A stretch of 64,000 nt of DNA from Bradyrhizobium sp. Tv2a-2 (GCF_000472425.1 NZ_AXAI01000007.1:124001-188000); one strand, 5' to 3'; positions 16,963 to 26,866 are shown, numbered from the stretch's first letter. Notes: generated from the sequence alone by a model not told the origin. Translations and numbers: made by a program.

Positions 16963-18654
16963 GTGACACCTGCGCCGTTGCCAACCGCGTCCATCCTGGC
17001 CTCGCTGGGGCAGGCGGCCTTTGTCTGGGACATCGCCAGCGATGCGATCAGCTGGAGCGAGCCGATCAGCGCGGTCTTCCCGGATGTCCCGCCCACATCG
17101 CTTGCGACCGGCGCGGAGTACGCAAAGCTGATCGAGCCGCAGCGCTCGATCCGCAGCGACGCCCTCAACCTTTCGCCGCCGGCCCATGGCAATGACGGCG
17201 TGCCCTACCGCATCGAATATGCCGTGCGCACCGCATCCTCGCAGCCGGAAGTGTGGATCGAGGAGGCCGGCTGCTGGTTCGCCGGTCCTGACGGGCGCCC
17301 GGCGCTGGCGCATGGCATCGTGCGCATCAACAACGAGCGTCACGCGCGCGAGGAGCAGCTGCTAAAGCTCTCGCGCAACGATGCGCTGACCGGCGAGCTC
17401 AACCGTGCCCATCTGGTCGCGGCGCTGGCGGAGGCGATCGAGGAGAGCATCCGCTTCCGCACCTCATGCGCCTTCATGCTGATCGGCATCGATCACCTGG
17501 CGCGTGTCAACGATGCGTTCGGCTTCGACGTGGCGGACGCGGTGATCGCGGAAGTGGCAAGGCGTATCCGGGCACGGCTGCGCGGTGGCGATGTGCTGGG
17601 GCGCTTTTCCGGCAACAAGTTCGGCCTGATCCTGAGAAATTGCACCGTCGACGACATGAACGTGGCTGCCGAGCGCTTCCTTGCCGGCGTGCGCGACGAG
17701 GTGGTGCCGACGCGGCTTGGGCCAGTCTCGGTCACCGTCTCGATCGGGGCGGTGAGTGTGCCGCGCTTTGCGCGCACCGCCGACGAAGCGCTCAACCGCG
17801 CCCATGAGACGCTCGATGGCGCCAAGCGGCGCCGCTCCGGCTCGTTCGCCGCCTGGCGTCCGAATGCCGAGCGCGATGCGCAGCGCCGCGTCAATATCCG
17901 CGTCACCGACGAGATCGTCACTGCGCTCAACCAGCGGCGGATCGCCATGGCGTTCGAGCCCGTGGTGGAGGCGGGCGGCCGCAAGCCCGCCTTCTATGAA
18001 TGCCTGGTTCGCATGCAGCAGGGGGGCGGCCACGTGCTGCTCGCGCCGGACATCGTGCCGGTTGCGGAGCGGCTTGGCCTGATCCGGCTGGTCGATCACC
18101 GCGTGCTCGAACTTGTCGTTGCGGAGCTTGCCTCGGCGCCCAACGTCTCGCTCAGCCTCAACATCTCGCCGGATACCACGATGGATCCTGACTGGTGGGC
18201 CTCGATTGAGTCGTTAATGCGCGCGCATCCCGGCGTCGCCGAGCGGCTGATCGTCGAGATCACGGAGACGGTGGCGATCCAGGACATCGAAGACGTCAGA
18301 AGCTTCGTGCACCGCCTGAAGAACATGGGCAGCCGCATCGCCATCGACGATTTCGGCGCGGGCTACACCTCGTTCCGAAATCTGCGCAAGCTCGACGTCG
18401 ATATCGTCAAAATCGACGGCGCCTTTGTGCAGAACATCGTGACGTCGGTCGACGATTGCGCTTTCGTGCAGACGCTGCTCGATCTTGCGCGCAGGCTCAA
18501 GATCAAGACGGTTGCCGAGTGGGTGCAGGATGAAGACGCGGCCACGCTGCTGCGCGACTGGGGCTGCGATTACATCCAGGGCCGACTGATCGGCCTCGCC
18601 TCCGGCGAGCGGCCCTGGAAGGGTGCCGAGCCGGCGCTGCCGGCGGCGGGTTAG
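16963..18654 (+). CDS. c-di-GMP phosphodiesterase with degenerate GGDEF and intact EAL domain
   Basis: A 563-residue signalling protein. A PAS-like sensor covers about residues 1-125 and a GGDEF domain about 130-300. Its active site reads SGNKF (216-220) instead of GGDEF, so cyclase activity is unlikely. The EAL domain (about 315-555) keeps the catalytic set: Glu346 (ECL), Asn in LNIS, Glu in EITET, Asp462-Asp463 (DDFG), Lys in VKIDG, Glu in VAEWV and Gln in YIQG. It should therefore hydrolyse c-di-GMP, with the GGDEF half perhaps binding GTP as a regulator. The start is GTG, with GAGG upstream. No membrane segment. Confidence 0.9.
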   Translation: MTPAPLPTASILASLGQAAFVWDIASDAISWSEPISAVFPDVPPTSLATGAEYAKLIEPQRSIRSDALNLSPPAHGNDGVPYRIEYAVRTASSQPEVWIEEAGCWFAGPDGRPALAHGIVRINNERHAREEQLLKLSRNDALTGELNRAHLVAALAEAIEESIRFRTSCAFMLIGIDHLARVNDAFGFDVADAVIAEVARRIRARLRGGDVLGRFSGNKFGLILRNCTVDDMNVAAERFLAGVRDEVVPTRLGPVSVTVSIGAVSVPRFARTADEALNRAHETLDGAKRRRSGSFAAWRPNAERDAQRRVNIRVTDEIVTALNQRRIAMAFEPVVEAGGRKPAFYECLVRMQQGGGHVLLAPDIVPVAERLGLIRLVDHRVLELVVAELASAPNVSLSLNISPDTTMDPDWWASIESLMRAHPGVAERLIVEITETVAIQDIEDVRSFVHRLKNMGSRIAIDDFGAGYTSFRNLRKLDVDIVKIDGAFVQNIVTSVDDCAFVQTLLDLARRLKIKTVAEWVQDEDAATLLRDWGCDYIQGRLIGLASGERPWKGAEPALPAAG

Positions 18655-18728
18655 CCACTCTCTTTCCGTCGTCCCGGGCGGGCTTGGCTCGGCATCACAG
18701 TTGTGTACGTCAAGTTCAGCGAATTCGA

Positions 18729-20360
18729 TCAGAAGGCGACTTGCGTCCGCATCGCGATCGCATCGAACTTAGAGCCGGCATCCGCCGCATTGGTCGGACT
18801 CACCTGTCTCGCAACATTGCCATGCAGGTAGTTAAGCATGAACCGGATGTTTCGATTGACGTACCAATTCAGGGCCGCCGTATAGATCGTCTGCTGGCCG
18901 CCGGCGATGCCGGTCGCCGTGCCAAGCTGATCATTGAGGTTCATGGTGCTGAAGCGGCCGGCAATCTCGAAGGCCCCCCAGCCGCCGCCCGCCAACGAGA
19001 ATGGATGCTCCGGCACGACCCCGTAATAGGCTGCCGCGGCGGGATTGTACTTGTGCGTTTCGCCGGTGAGCACATAGCTCGCCTGTGCGTAGCCACCGTC
19101 GAATTTCAGGTTTGGCGCGCCGAATGGCGGAAGTCCGGTCGCCGCGTTGCGGTCGACGTTGAACCAGTAATATTCTCCCTGGAAAAAGAGTGGTCCATAG
19201 GTTCCGGCGGCCTCGACGCCGTAGACCTGCGCGCTGGAGACGTTCGCCATGGCGCCGGTCGTTATCAGTTGCGTGGGATCGATGCGCAGCTCCGGACGAT
19301 CAGACAGTGTCAGCGTTTGCGCTCCCGTGATCAGGTTGTGCGGCGGATGAATCAAAAACTCGGCGTCTGCACCGAGATGCGCCGAATAATTCGCGCCACT
19401 CACAACCTGGCCAGCGACGCGGGCAACGGCGCCGAGCTGCTCGGTCGAGGCAGGCGGATTGATGCTGGATGCCGAATGGATCGCACCCGTGGTCGGCCCA
19501 GTCACATAGCCACCCGCCCAAAATGCGTCGTTGAACCAGCGCGCGCCGACGGCCGAGCGGAAATCGTCGGCTGCCATGGTGCTCGCGATGATCTGGGGAG
19601 ATGCGCGCTCCATGAACACGATATCGTTTGAGCTCGTAGCCTCGCCTAGCGTGAAGGGCAGATCCATGACGCCGCCTTCAATGGCGAGCTGCCCGCCGAG
19701 AGGCTTGAGACCGGTGTAGCTCAAATAGGCATTTTCGATGCCGGAGACCCCGCCGCCAGGAAGAAAGCCAACCGGCACGCCGCCAGCCGAACCGGTGCCG
19801 CCAAAGCCGTCCGAAGATCCACCGAAGTCATAGATCAGTGCGTAATTCCAATCGCCGAGGAATTTCCCGATGACACCGATACGTGCGCGGCGCAGGTTCT
19901 CGCCGTCATCCAGGCGCTGTGGCGAGGTCGCAGTGGTATTCGGCCGATAATCATAACCGCCGATGTCATAGTGGATCCGACTGGTCAGAGAGATGCAGTT
20001 CTGCTCGTCGGCCGTACAGATGGTCGGCCGATTGTTCGGCATCGTCACCACGACATCGGACGGCGCTGCCGCGACTTTGACCGGCATCGCCGCATTGGCC
20101 GTATTGGCCGCATTGGCCGGGATGGCCGCGTTGGCCGTCGCGACAGCAGTCTTGGCCTCTGCTTTCGCGGTCGCCGCCGCCTTGGCGTTCGCAGCTCCTT
20201 GCTTTTCCAGCCTGTCCAGCTTCTGCTCAAGCAGACGCAGCTGCTGTTTCAGCAGTGCGATCTCCGCATCAGTCCCTGCTGATTCGGCCAAGGCCGGTGA
20301 GGCGGCCAAGGCCGCTACTCCTGCGGCGCAAATGGTTAGCGTAGTTATTCTCGTCCCCAT
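18729..20360 (-). CDS. Phosphate-selective porin O/P-type outer membrane protein
   Basis: A 543-residue porin. Residues 1-25 form a signal peptide (ending ALAE). A coiled coil follows (EIALLKQQLRLLEQKLDRLEKQ), typical of OprP/OprO-like trimeric porins, then a low-complexity Ala/Asn/Thr linker to about residue 95. The rest is beta-barrel with alternating aromatic strands and a terminal phenylalanine (TQVAF), the outer-membrane assembly signal. AGGGGGA lies near the ATG. Phosphate or anion selectivity is the family expectation, not shown here. No phosphate genes are adjacent, though an Na/Pi cotransporter lies about 38 kb away. Confidence 0.88.
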   Translation of the reverse strand: MGTRITTLTICAAGVAALAASPALAESAGTDAEIALLKQQLRLLEQKLDRLEKQGAANAKAAATAKAEAKTAVATANAAIPANAANTANAAMPVKVAAAPSDVVVTMPNNRPTICTADEQNCISLTSRIHYDIGGYDYRPNTTATSPQRLDDGENLRRARIGVIGKFLGDWNYALIYDFGGSSDGFGGTGSAGGVPVGFLPGGGVSGIENAYLSYTGLKPLGGQLAIEGGVMDLPFTLGEATSSNDIVFMERASPQIIASTMAADDFRSAVGARWFNDAFWAGGYVTGPTTGAIHSASSINPPASTEQLGAVARVAGQVVSGANYSAHLGADAEFLIHPPHNLITGAQTLTLSDRPELRIDPTQLITTGAMANVSSAQVYGVEAAGTYGPLFFQGEYYWFNVDRNAATGLPPFGAPNLKFDGGYAQASYVLTGETHKYNPAAAAYYGVVPEHPFSLAGGGWGAFEIAGRFSTMNLNDQLGTATGIAGGQQTIYTAALNWYVNRNIRFMLNYLHGNVARQVSPTNAADAGSKFDAIAMRTQVAF

Positions 20361-20834
20361 GACAGCGTCCCCCTTGAGTCAGCTTTCCTGACCTAATCGA
20401 CTCTCTCGACATTTTATTCCGAAAGGCACAACCTGCCCTACCCGAAGGATGCGGTCCACATCGGGCTCCAAAGCGGGGGTGACGTGACGTGCCTGCTCGC
20501 CATCGAAGGACTGCATCGCCAAGGCTGTACTGTTGTGCCACCAATCATGCCGAAGATCGCCAGAACCCCAACGGGCTACCGCGTTCGCGGGCGGGCAAGA
20601 CCTAACGGTCTCTAACAACACATAACGAGCGCTCTCCCGGTTTCGGTGCGAGTGTCATGGCGCGTCAAGTGAACCTGACGCGCTCGGGGCGCTGTGCAGC
20701 GAGTTTGAACATGCCGAACCATGTCAACTCTGATCGCCGTCGATTGTCGCACGCCGCTGGCGCGTGGCCGCGAGCTGACAGCCTCATCAATCTGCTTCAC
20801 ACACTGACAGCCACCACAAGGAAGGAGAGAGCAC
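20361..20834. other. 474-base divergent gap with one inverted repeat
   Basis: The gap between the porin gene and fumC has no convincing gene. It carries the inverted repeat listed at 20660-20683 and the AAGGAGAGAG ribosome site of fumC. Several short open frames exist but none has recognisable protein sequence. Confidence 0.5.
20660..20683. promoter_or_regulatory. Perfect 8-base inverted repeat upstream of fumC
   Basis: GCGCGTCA and TGACGCGC are separated by eight bases, about 150 bases upstream of the fumC start. The spacing suits a dimeric regulator, but I cannot name one, and chance symmetry in GC-rich DNA is possible. Confidence 0.35.
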
Positions 20835-22259
20835 ATGACCGACTTCCGGAAGGAAAGTGACAGCCTCGGCGTGGTCGAGGTGCCGGCAGACAAGCTGTGG
20901 GGAGCGCAAACCCAGCGATCGCTGGAGCATTTCAGCATCGGCAAGGACTTGATTCCGCGCGAAATGATCACCGGCTATGCGGTCCTGAAGAAAGGTGCCG
21001 CGACGGCCAACTACACGAGCGGAAGGCTCGACGAGACGAGATATAAGTTGATCGTGCAGACCTGCGACGAAATCCTCGCCGGCCAGCACCACGACATGTT
21101 TCCACTGCATGTCTGGATGACGGGCAGCGGCACGCAGTTCAACATGAACGTCAACGAGGTGATTTCAAATCGTTGCTGCCAGCTTGCCGGAACGCCGCTT
21201 GGCAGCAAGCGACCGGTGCATCCGAACGATCACGTCAACATGGCACAGTCGTCGAACGATTCGTTTCCCTCGACCATGAACATCGCAGCTGCCGTGAACA
21301 CCAAGCAGCGCCTGATCCCGGCGGTGACGGCACTGCGTGACGCCATCGCCGCCAAATCGAAGGAATGGGACAGCATCGTCAAGATCGGTCGCACGCACAT
21401 GCAGGACGCGACCCCATTGACACTCGGTCAGGAGTGGTCGGGCTACGCCGGCATGCTGTCGGATGACCTGGAGCGGCTTGAAGTGGCGCTGCAGAGCGTC
21501 TACCGGCTGGCGCTTGGCGGCACCGCGGTCGGCACCGGCATCAACTCGGCACCCGGCTTTGCCGAAGCGGCCGCGGCTGAAATCGCCAAGCTCACCAGTC
21601 TCTCGTTCGTGACCGCGCCGAACAAATTCACCGTGCAAGGCGCGCATGACGCGCTGGTGCAACTGTCCGGCACGATACGCACGCTCGCAGTATCGCTCTA
21701 CAAGATCGCCAACGATATCCGCTTGATGTCATGCGGACCTCGGGCCGGCTTCGCCGAGTTGTCGATACCGGAGAACGAACCGGGCTCCTCCATCATGCCG
21801 GGCAAGGTCAATCCCACCCAGTGCGAGGCGCTCACCATGATCGCCGTGCAGGTCATGGGCAACGACGTCGCGGTCGGCTTTGGCGGCGCCGGCGGCTATC
21901 TCGAAATGAACGTCTACAAGCCGCTGATGATTTCCAACATCACGCACTCGATAACGATCTTGAGCGACGGCTGCACCAACTTCCGCAAATTCCTGGTGGA
22001 AGGCACCAAGCCCAACCTGAAGAGGATCAATGAGTATGTCGAGCGCTCGTTGATGCTGGTGACGGCGCTTTCGCCTGTGATCGGCTACGACAAGGCCTCG
22101 AAGATCGCGCATTACGCGATGGACAACGATCTCACGCTCAAGGAAGCGTCGCTCAAGCTCGGCTTCGTCAGCGAGCAGGAGTTCAATCGTGTCGTCGATC
22201 CAGCCAAGATGGTGAAACCCTATGTCGCCTCTGCGGGGACGGCTTCTGCCGCCGGTTGA
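20835..22259 (+). CDS. fumC: Class II fumarate hydratase
   Basis: A 474-residue iron-independent fumarase that interconverts fumarate and malate in the citric acid cycle. The superfamily signature [15 protein letters not shown], the substrate-site motifs [12 protein letters not shown] and [13 protein letters not shown], and the catalytic-histidine region [10 protein letters not shown] are all present. Length fits the family. AAGGAGAGAG lies seven bases before the ATG. A hand-counted line has 68% G+C, in keeping with host genes. It is divergent from the porin gene. Confidence 0.96.
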   Translation: MTDFRKESDSLGVVEVPADKLWGAQTQRSLEHFSIGKDLIPREMITGYAVLKKGAATANYTSGRLDETRYKLIVQTCDEILAGQHHDMFPLHVWMTGSGTQFNMNVNEVISNRCCQLAGTPLGSKRPVHPNDHVNMAQSSNDSFPSTMNIAAAVNTKQRLIPAVTALRDAIAAKSKEWDSIVKIGRTHMQDATPLTLGQEWSGYAGMLSDDLERLEVALQSVYRLALGGTAVGTGINSAPGFAEAAAAEIAKLTSLSFVTAPNKFTVQGAHDALVQLSGTIRTLAVSLYKIANDIRLMSCGPRAGFAELSIPENEPGSSIMPGKVNPTQCEALTMIAVQVMGNDVAVGFGGAGGYLEMNVYKPLMISNITHSITILSDGCTNFRKFLVEGTKPNLKRINEYVERSLMLVTALSPVIGYDKASKIAHYAMDNDLTLKEASLKLGFVSEQEFNRVVDPAKMVKPYVASAGTASAAG

Positions 22260-22294
22260 GCAGCTGTTCCATCAGCGAGGGCCGGCCCCATCCT

Positions 22295-22396
22295 CGAGCG
22301 TGATCCGGAAAATTGTGTGGCGGTTTTCCGAAAAGTCATGCTCAATCAAAGACCCAAAGCGCGATGACGATTGAACCTGATTTCATCGCGCTTTGG
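22295..22396. repeat. Intergenic repeat family A, copy 1
   Basis: The unit runs CGAGCGTGATCCGGAAAA, GGCGGTTTTCCGAAAAG, TCATGCTCAATCAAAGACC and then AAAGCGCGATGACGATT ... ATCGCGCTTTGG. It contains two nested hairpins. A near-identical copy is at 32702-32805 and a short derivative at 56007-56059. Confidence 0.85.
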
Positions 22397-22439
22397 GCCG
22401 GCCCGCAGGCCGCTGTACTCCTGCTCTGGAGAACAGGCC

Positions 22440-23693
22440 ATGACCAGTGAAGAGCGTTCCGCACTGATCCTTGCATTCGCGAGGGCTCTCTTTGTCAACG
22501 GTCAGGCGACGGATCAGGTCGTCGCCGCAATCCGGCGGCTCGGTAACAAGCTCGATGTCAATGCGGAACTGTTGCCACGCTGGGGCGAACTGCAATTGCG
22601 CGAGGAGAATGGCGGGATAACATCGACCTCATACGTCGCAGCCAATCCGGTCGGGGTTGATATGGACCGCGTTGCTTCCACGATGGCGGCAATCGCCGAC
22701 ATCGAGGCGGGCCGGCTTTCCCTCGAAGACGCGCGGAACCGGATCGACGTCATCGCCAAGGCGCCGCCGGCGCCGGCTTGGCTGTTTGCCCTGGCTGCGG
22801 CGGTCGGCGCGCTCGCGTTGGCGATCATCTTCGGCATTCATCACCCGTCCGCCGCGCTGGTGATTTTCATAAGCGCGGGCGCGGGTGGCCTGCTCCGCCG
22901 CGCCATCGCCGGCGTCAGCGCGAACATCTTCATTCAGCCGTTCTGCGCCGCGCTGCTCGCGGGTCTCATCGGTGGACTGGCGGCGCGTTATCAGTTGAGC
23001 ACGGCTCTGCGGCTCGTTGTCGTGTGCCCGTGCATGGTGCTGGTTCCAGGGCCGCACATTCTCAACGGCGCGCTCGATCTGATCAGCGGACGGATTCATC
23101 TGGGCAGCGCCCGCCTGATCTACGCCGGACTCGTCGTCGTCGCGATATCGATCGGATTGCTGCTGGGACTCACGCTGTTGCACGAGTCGCTACCGATCGA
23201 TCCCCCAGGCCAGGCGGTAACGCTGTGGCTCGACATGATTGCGGCGGGCGTCGCAGTGGCCTGCTACAGCGTGTTTTTCTCAACCCCGCCGAACATGCTG
23301 CCATGGCCGGTCGCGGTCGGCATGCTGGCTCACGCCCTGCGTTGGATTGCGATCTCCGGGCTTGGCTGCGGCGCGGCAACGGGCGCTCTCGTGGCCTGTC
23401 TTGTCGTCGGTGTGCTGCTCACGCCGGTTTCGCGCCGCCGGCACTTGCCGTTCGCAGCCATCGGCTTTGCGTCTGTGGTGTCGATGATACCCGGCGTCTA
23501 CGTCTTCAGGATGATGAGCGGGCTGACGCAGATTGCCGATACGGCGCAGGCCGCCTCGGAGCTTGTCGGCGCCACAATTGCCGACGGCGTAACTGCCGTC
23601 GCTATCATTTTGGCCATGAGTTTCGGCCTGATCGTGCCCAAGATGGTCATCGACCACTTCGGCGATCAGCACCGACGAACTCAAGGGAGCTGA
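22440..23693 (+). CDS. Threonine/serine exporter family protein (ThrE-like)
   Basis: A 417-residue membrane protein that fuses both ThrE-type modules. The N-terminal soluble and helical DUF1212 part covers about residues 1-230 ([14 protein letters not shown] opening [16 protein letters not shown], then [13 protein letters not shown]). The C-terminal DUF3815-like part is about 260-400, with [11 protein letters not shown] near its end. About ten membrane segments are visible. In actinobacteria ThrE exports threonine and serine; that substrate is inferred for this protein. The ATG at 22440 follows CTGGAGAACAGGCC. The stop is two bases from the DUF1275 start, so both are cotranscribed. Confidence 0.85.
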   Translation: MTSEERSALILAFARALFVNGQATDQVVAAIRRLGNKLDVNAELLPRWGELQLREENGGITSTSYVAANPVGVDMDRVASTMAAIADIEAGRLSLEDARNRIDVIAKAPPAPAWLFALAAAVGALALAIIFGIHHPSAALVIFISAGAGGLLRRAIAGVSANIFIQPFCAALLAGLIGGLAARYQLSTALRLVVVCPCMVLVPGPHILNGALDLISGRIHLGSARLIYAGLVVVAISIGLLLGLTLLHESLPIDPPGQAVTLWLDMIAAGVAVACYSVFFSTPPNMLPWPVAVGMLAHALRWIAISGLGCGAATGALVACLVVGVLLTPVSRRRHLPFAAIGFASVVSMIPGVYVFRMMSGLTQIADTAQAASELVGATIADGVTAVAIILAMSFGLIVPKMVIDHFGDQHRRTQGS

Positions 23694-23695
23694 AG

Positions 23696-24427
23696 ATGCT
23701 TGTATTCGCTCAAAAGTCCGATGTCGGCCGGACACCAGTCATTCCGTCGGACGAAGAAGCCACGTTGGTCCGCATCGAGGAACGGCTTCCGCCCCTGCTA
23801 AGCGTCATTGCGGGCATGGTCGATCTCACCGGTTTCTTCATGCTGGGCAATATTTTCACGGCGCACATCACGGGTAACCTCGTGTCTGCAAGCGCGGTCG
23901 TGGTGCGCGGAGGCGCGATGAACCCTGCACAACTGCTGGCCATCCCGGTCTTCATGGGCGCGCTGGCTGTGGTCTGGCTGATTGCAAGGCGCTCCAATCG
24001 AAACGGCCCCGCACTCGTGCGGCTGCTGCTCCTGGTGCAATTTCTGTTGCTTGCGGCGGTGCTGGTGCTTTGCGTTGCGACAAAACCTTCGAGCAATCCG
24101 CACGGAGTGCTCGCGGGCGTCGCCGCGCTGATCGCAGTCTCCGCCATGGCCTGCCAGTATGCGTTGCTTCGCCTGGCAATGCCGAGAGCGATCTCCACCG
24201 CCGTCATGACCGGCAATCTTACCAACACCGTTCTTTCCATCATGGACGCACTGTCAAACGGCCACCCGCTGATGAGCGCCGACGACGGCCGATTGAGAAG
24301 ATCGCTGCATCTTCTGTTCGGTTTTTTGCTGGGATGCATGATTGCCGCGATGGCTATTTCCACGATGGGCGATTGGGCCTGGTCGTTGCCCGCGGTGCTT
24401 GCGGGCGCCGCGGTGGTCCGCCCGTGA
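23696..24427 (+). CDS. DUF1275 (YoaK-like) membrane protein
   Basis: A 243-residue inner-membrane protein with about six hydrophobic segments. The DUF1275 signatures SVIAGMVDLTGFFMLGNIFTAHITGNLV and the second-half copy ISTAVMTGNLTNTVLS (each quoted only in part) mark the family. Its role is unknown; many members are called putative transporters. The chosen ATG has GGGAG nine bases upstream and lies two bases after the ThrE-like stop, so the pair form one operon. Confidence 0.88.
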   Translation: MLVFAQKSDVGRTPVIPSDEEATLVRIEERLPPLLSVIAGMVDLTGFFMLGNIFTAHITGNLVSASAVVVRGGAMNPAQLLAIPVFMGALAVVWLIARRSNRNGPALVRLLLLVQFLLLAAVLVLCVATKPSSNPHGVLAGVAALIAVSAMACQYALLRLAMPRAISTAVMTGNLTNTVLSIMDALSNGHPLMSADDGRLRRSLHLLFGFLLGCMIAAMAISTMGDWAWSLPAVLAGAAVVRP

Positions 24428-24859
24428 TGTACTTTGTGCTGCCCTTCCAATGCCTGCCGAGCCGAGTCTCCCCCGATTGAGGTCGCCCGCGGGAACCAAG
24501 GTGGCAGGCTCAAGCTAATGGTTGTCGCCGTCGCGACGCCGAGGAACGCAATCCGTCGATGCCAATTTCTGCTGTTGGGCCCAAGTTGTGGGTAACGAGC
24601 AGGAAGCTCGTGCCCGAATCGCAGTTGACCTTGGCGCACCAGTTGGAAAACCTCGTCGGCGGATTTTGAATCGAGTTGCCGGTCGGAATAGACGAGGGTA
24701 AGGTCTGTCTCAGCGCGAAGACGTTCGAGCCAGGACGACAGACCATGCAGGCAAGGGCTCCGGCGTTGAGCGGGATCAGGCAGGAGACGTTCTTCGTGCT
24801 GTTGGAGCAGACGCCTTCGGAACGCCGGCAAATCAAGCGGCCTCTCAAGCTGCTCGCCC
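24428..24859. other. 432-base lower-G+C gap with an unassigned minus-strand open frame
   Basis: No recognisable gene. Two lines here count 60% and 53% G+C by hand. On the minus strand one frame stays open and reads protein-like (LPAFRRRLLQQHEERLL, then WLERLRAETDLTLVYSDRQ and KSADEVFQLVRQGQLRFG), but it has no credible start or stop of its own and runs into the neighbouring genes. It may be a decayed gene. Confidence 0.3.
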
Positions 24860-26167
24860 ATGAAGCGACCGCAGACTGAAAACACTGCACTGCGCTGCCT
24901 TGTCGCGGCAGTGTTCGCGATTATCCTGGTCGTCGGCTCGGCGTTTGAGCTGCGCGCCGAATCCGGCACTCCGGCTGCAGATACTCTTTCGCCCGCGGCC
25001 CTGAAGCAACTCGGCGACACCATCCGCAATGAGATCGCGACCGGCAAGATTCCCGGTGGCATCCTGTTGATCCAGCAGCACGGCAAGCCGGTCCATTTCG
25101 AGTGTTTCGGCGTGCGGGACCCCGACACGGGGTTGCCGATGACGCCGGATACGATTTTCCAGATCTATTCGATGTCGAAGGCCATTACGTCTGTTGCGGC
25201 GATGACGCTGGTCGAGGAAGGCAAGCTGTCTCTCGACGATTCCGTGTCGAAATACATTCGTTCCTTTGCGAACGCCAAAGTCGGTGTCGATACTTCCGAT
25301 GAAGCAGGAAAATATCCGCTCAAGCTCGAGCCGTTGAAGCGCCCGATTACGATCAGGGATCTATTGCGGCACACCTCGGGTATCACCTACGGCTTCTTCG
25401 GTGAGACCCAGGTGCAGAAGCTCTATGCGAATCCCCTATTGTATGCAGGGGATTTCGATAACGCCGACTTCGCCGACCGGATTGCAGTGCTGCCGCTTGC
25501 CGATCAGCCCGCGACGCGCTGGAATTACAGCCATTCGACCGACGTGCTCGGCCGCGTCATCGAAGTGGTCTCGGGGCAGAAGCTGTACCAATTCGAAAAG
25601 CAGAGATTGTTCGATCCGCTCGGCATGTCCGACACTGCTTATTATGTCGCGGATAAAGCTAAGTGGCCGCTGATCGCCAAGGGATTTCTTGTCGATCGCT
25701 TTCGGGTCGCCGGAATCAGCGATGATCCTACATTGCCGCGACGCTGGGAGTCCGGTGGAGCGGGCTTGGTCTCGACGACCGGGGACTACGCCCGCTTCCT
25801 GCAAATGCTGCTGAATGGCGGCGAACTGGACGGCAGGCGGTACCTCAAGCGCGAGACCGTCGCACTGATGACGTCGGATCAGATTGGGCCGGAGACCGGG
25901 ATCATTCATGATCCCTTCTATTTTCCCGGCCCCACCAGTGGCTTCGGTCTTGGCTTTGCCGTGCGCACCTCGCCACCTCCGAATACGAACTGGCCGCTCG
26001 GCGAATACCGTTGGGACGGCGCCGGCGGCAGTTTCTATTTCGTTGACCCCCTGGACGACATGTTGGGAGTCTTCATGGTGATGTCGCCCACACAGGGTGG
26101 GCGGATCCAACTGAACTTGAAAACGATGATTTACGAGGCGATGGGGCGGGGCCTTCGCAAGGATTGA
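24860..26167 (+). CDS. Secreted serine hydrolase of the beta-lactamase/class C family
   Basis: A 435-residue protein with a signal peptide (residues 1-33, VVGSAFELRAE). The penicillin-binding-protein-like hydrolase fold shows the catalytic SxxK tetrad SMSK, the aromatic-x-x motif as YSHS in NYSHSTDVLGRVIE, and GAGGSF near the C-terminus in place of KTG. Such enzymes include esterases, D-amino-acid peptidases and beta-lactamases; the modified third motif argues for an esterase or peptidase. Hand counts of two lines give 48% and 52% G+C, the lowest seen in the window, which suggests horizontal gain. Confidence 0.88.
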   Translation: MKRPQTENTALRCLVAAVFAIILVVGSAFELRAESGTPAADTLSPAALKQLGDTIRNEIATGKIPGGILLIQQHGKPVHFECFGVRDPDTGLPMTPDTIFQIYSMSKAITSVAAMTLVEEGKLSLDDSVSKYIRSFANAKVGVDTSDEAGKYPLKLEPLKRPITIRDLLRHTSGITYGFFGETQVQKLYANPLLYAGDFDNADFADRIAVLPLADQPATRWNYSHSTDVLGRVIEVVSGQKLYQFEKQRLFDPLGMSDTAYYVADKAKWPLIAKGFLVDRFRVAGISDDPTLPRRWESGGAGLVSTTGDYARFLQMLLNGGELDGRRYLKRETVALMTSDQIGPETGIIHDPFYFPGPTSGFGLGFAVRTSPPPNTNWPLGEYRWDGAGGSFYFVDPLDDMLGVFMVMSPTQGGRIQLNLKTMIYEAMGRGLRKD

Positions 26168-26218
26168 TGGGGGAATGCCTTGCACTGAGAGCAAGCGCCA
26201 CTGAGAGTCTGCCTGTCA

Positions 26219-26256
26219 GTCCCGGCCCCGGTGCGCAGTTTGCGCAGGGCCGGGAC
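26219..26256. terminator. GC-rich hairpin between convergent genes
   Basis: GTCCCGGCCC and GGGCCGGGAC form a perfect 10-base stem around an 18-base loop, between the serine hydrolase and phaR stop codons. It lacks a T-tract on either strand, so terminator function is only plausible; it may equally be another interspersed repeat. Confidence 0.35.
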
Positions 26257-26266
26257 GACGCAAAGA

Positions 26267-26866
26267 TCACTCGCCTTCTTTCTTCGGCTCTTTCGACATG
26301 CGGTCGAGCCGGTCCTGCATCTCCTTCATCTGGCGACGCAGTTCGTCCATGTTGCTGTCCTCTTCGGCCGGCGGCGGCTCCGTCGCCTTGTCGGCATCGG
26401 TGCGCGCGGGCGCGAACGGCTTGAACATCGAGAAGGTCTGCTGGAACAGCTCCATGTTGCGACGGACCTGCTCTTCCAGCGGCGCGAACGGTGTGCCGCT
26501 CAGGGTGCTCGCGAGCTGCTTGCGGAATTTCTCCTGCTCGCGCGTCAGCGTATCGATCGACTGCTCCAGATATTTCGGCACCACCATCTGCATGCTGTCG
26601 CCATAGAAGCGGATCAATTGGCGCAGGAAAGTGGTGGGCAGCAAATTCTGCCCGGCCTTGTTCTCCTGCTCGAAGATGATCTGTGCGAGCACCGAGCGGG
26701 TGATGTCGTCGCCGGTCTTGGCGTCATAGACGAGGAAATCCTCGCCGTTCTTCACCATCGCTGCGAGATCCTCCAGCGTGACATAGGTGCTCGTGCCGGT
26801 ATTATAGAGCCGGCGGTTTGCATATTTCTTGATCGTTGTGGGTTGGTCTGTCTTGGCCATTGCCAT
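26267..26866 (-). CDS. phaR: Polyhydroxyalkanoate synthesis regulator
   Basis: PhaR represses PHB-granule genes and senses free polymer. The 199-residue protein has the DNA-binding PHB_acc_N domain at about residues 9-72 (IKKYANRRLYNTGTSTYVTL) and the PHB_acc domain after it (PTTFLRQLIRFYGDSMQMVVPKYL). The C-terminal tail is charged and coiled-coil (MDELRRQMKEMQDRLDRM). ATGs at 26866 and 26860 are both possible. The gene faces away from phaA across a 402-base gap, the standard arrangement in Hyphomicrobiales, and probably controls both directions. Confidence 0.95.
   Translation of the reverse strand: MAMAKTDQPTTIKKYANRRLYNTGTSTYVTLEDLAAMVKNGEDFLVYDAKTGDDITRSVLAQIIFEQENKAGQNLLPTTFLRQLIRFYGDSMQMVVPKYLEQSIDTLTREQEKFRKQLASTLSGTPFAPLEEQVRRNMELFQQTFSMFKPFAPARTDADKATEPPPAEEDSNMDELRRQMKEMQDRLDRMSKEPKKEGE

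Noticed and set aside
22778..23695. Apparent N-terminal extension of the DUF1275 protein overlapping the ThrE-like gene
   Set aside because: The extension reads the ThrE-like gene out of frame; a proper ribosome site and start lie at 23696.
24510..24890. Minus-strand frame considered as an intact 126-residue gene
   Set aside because: It runs into the signal-peptide region of the serine hydrolase gene, has no ribosome site, and its Ser/Cys-rich sequence is not protein-like; the other minus-strand frame looks more natural.
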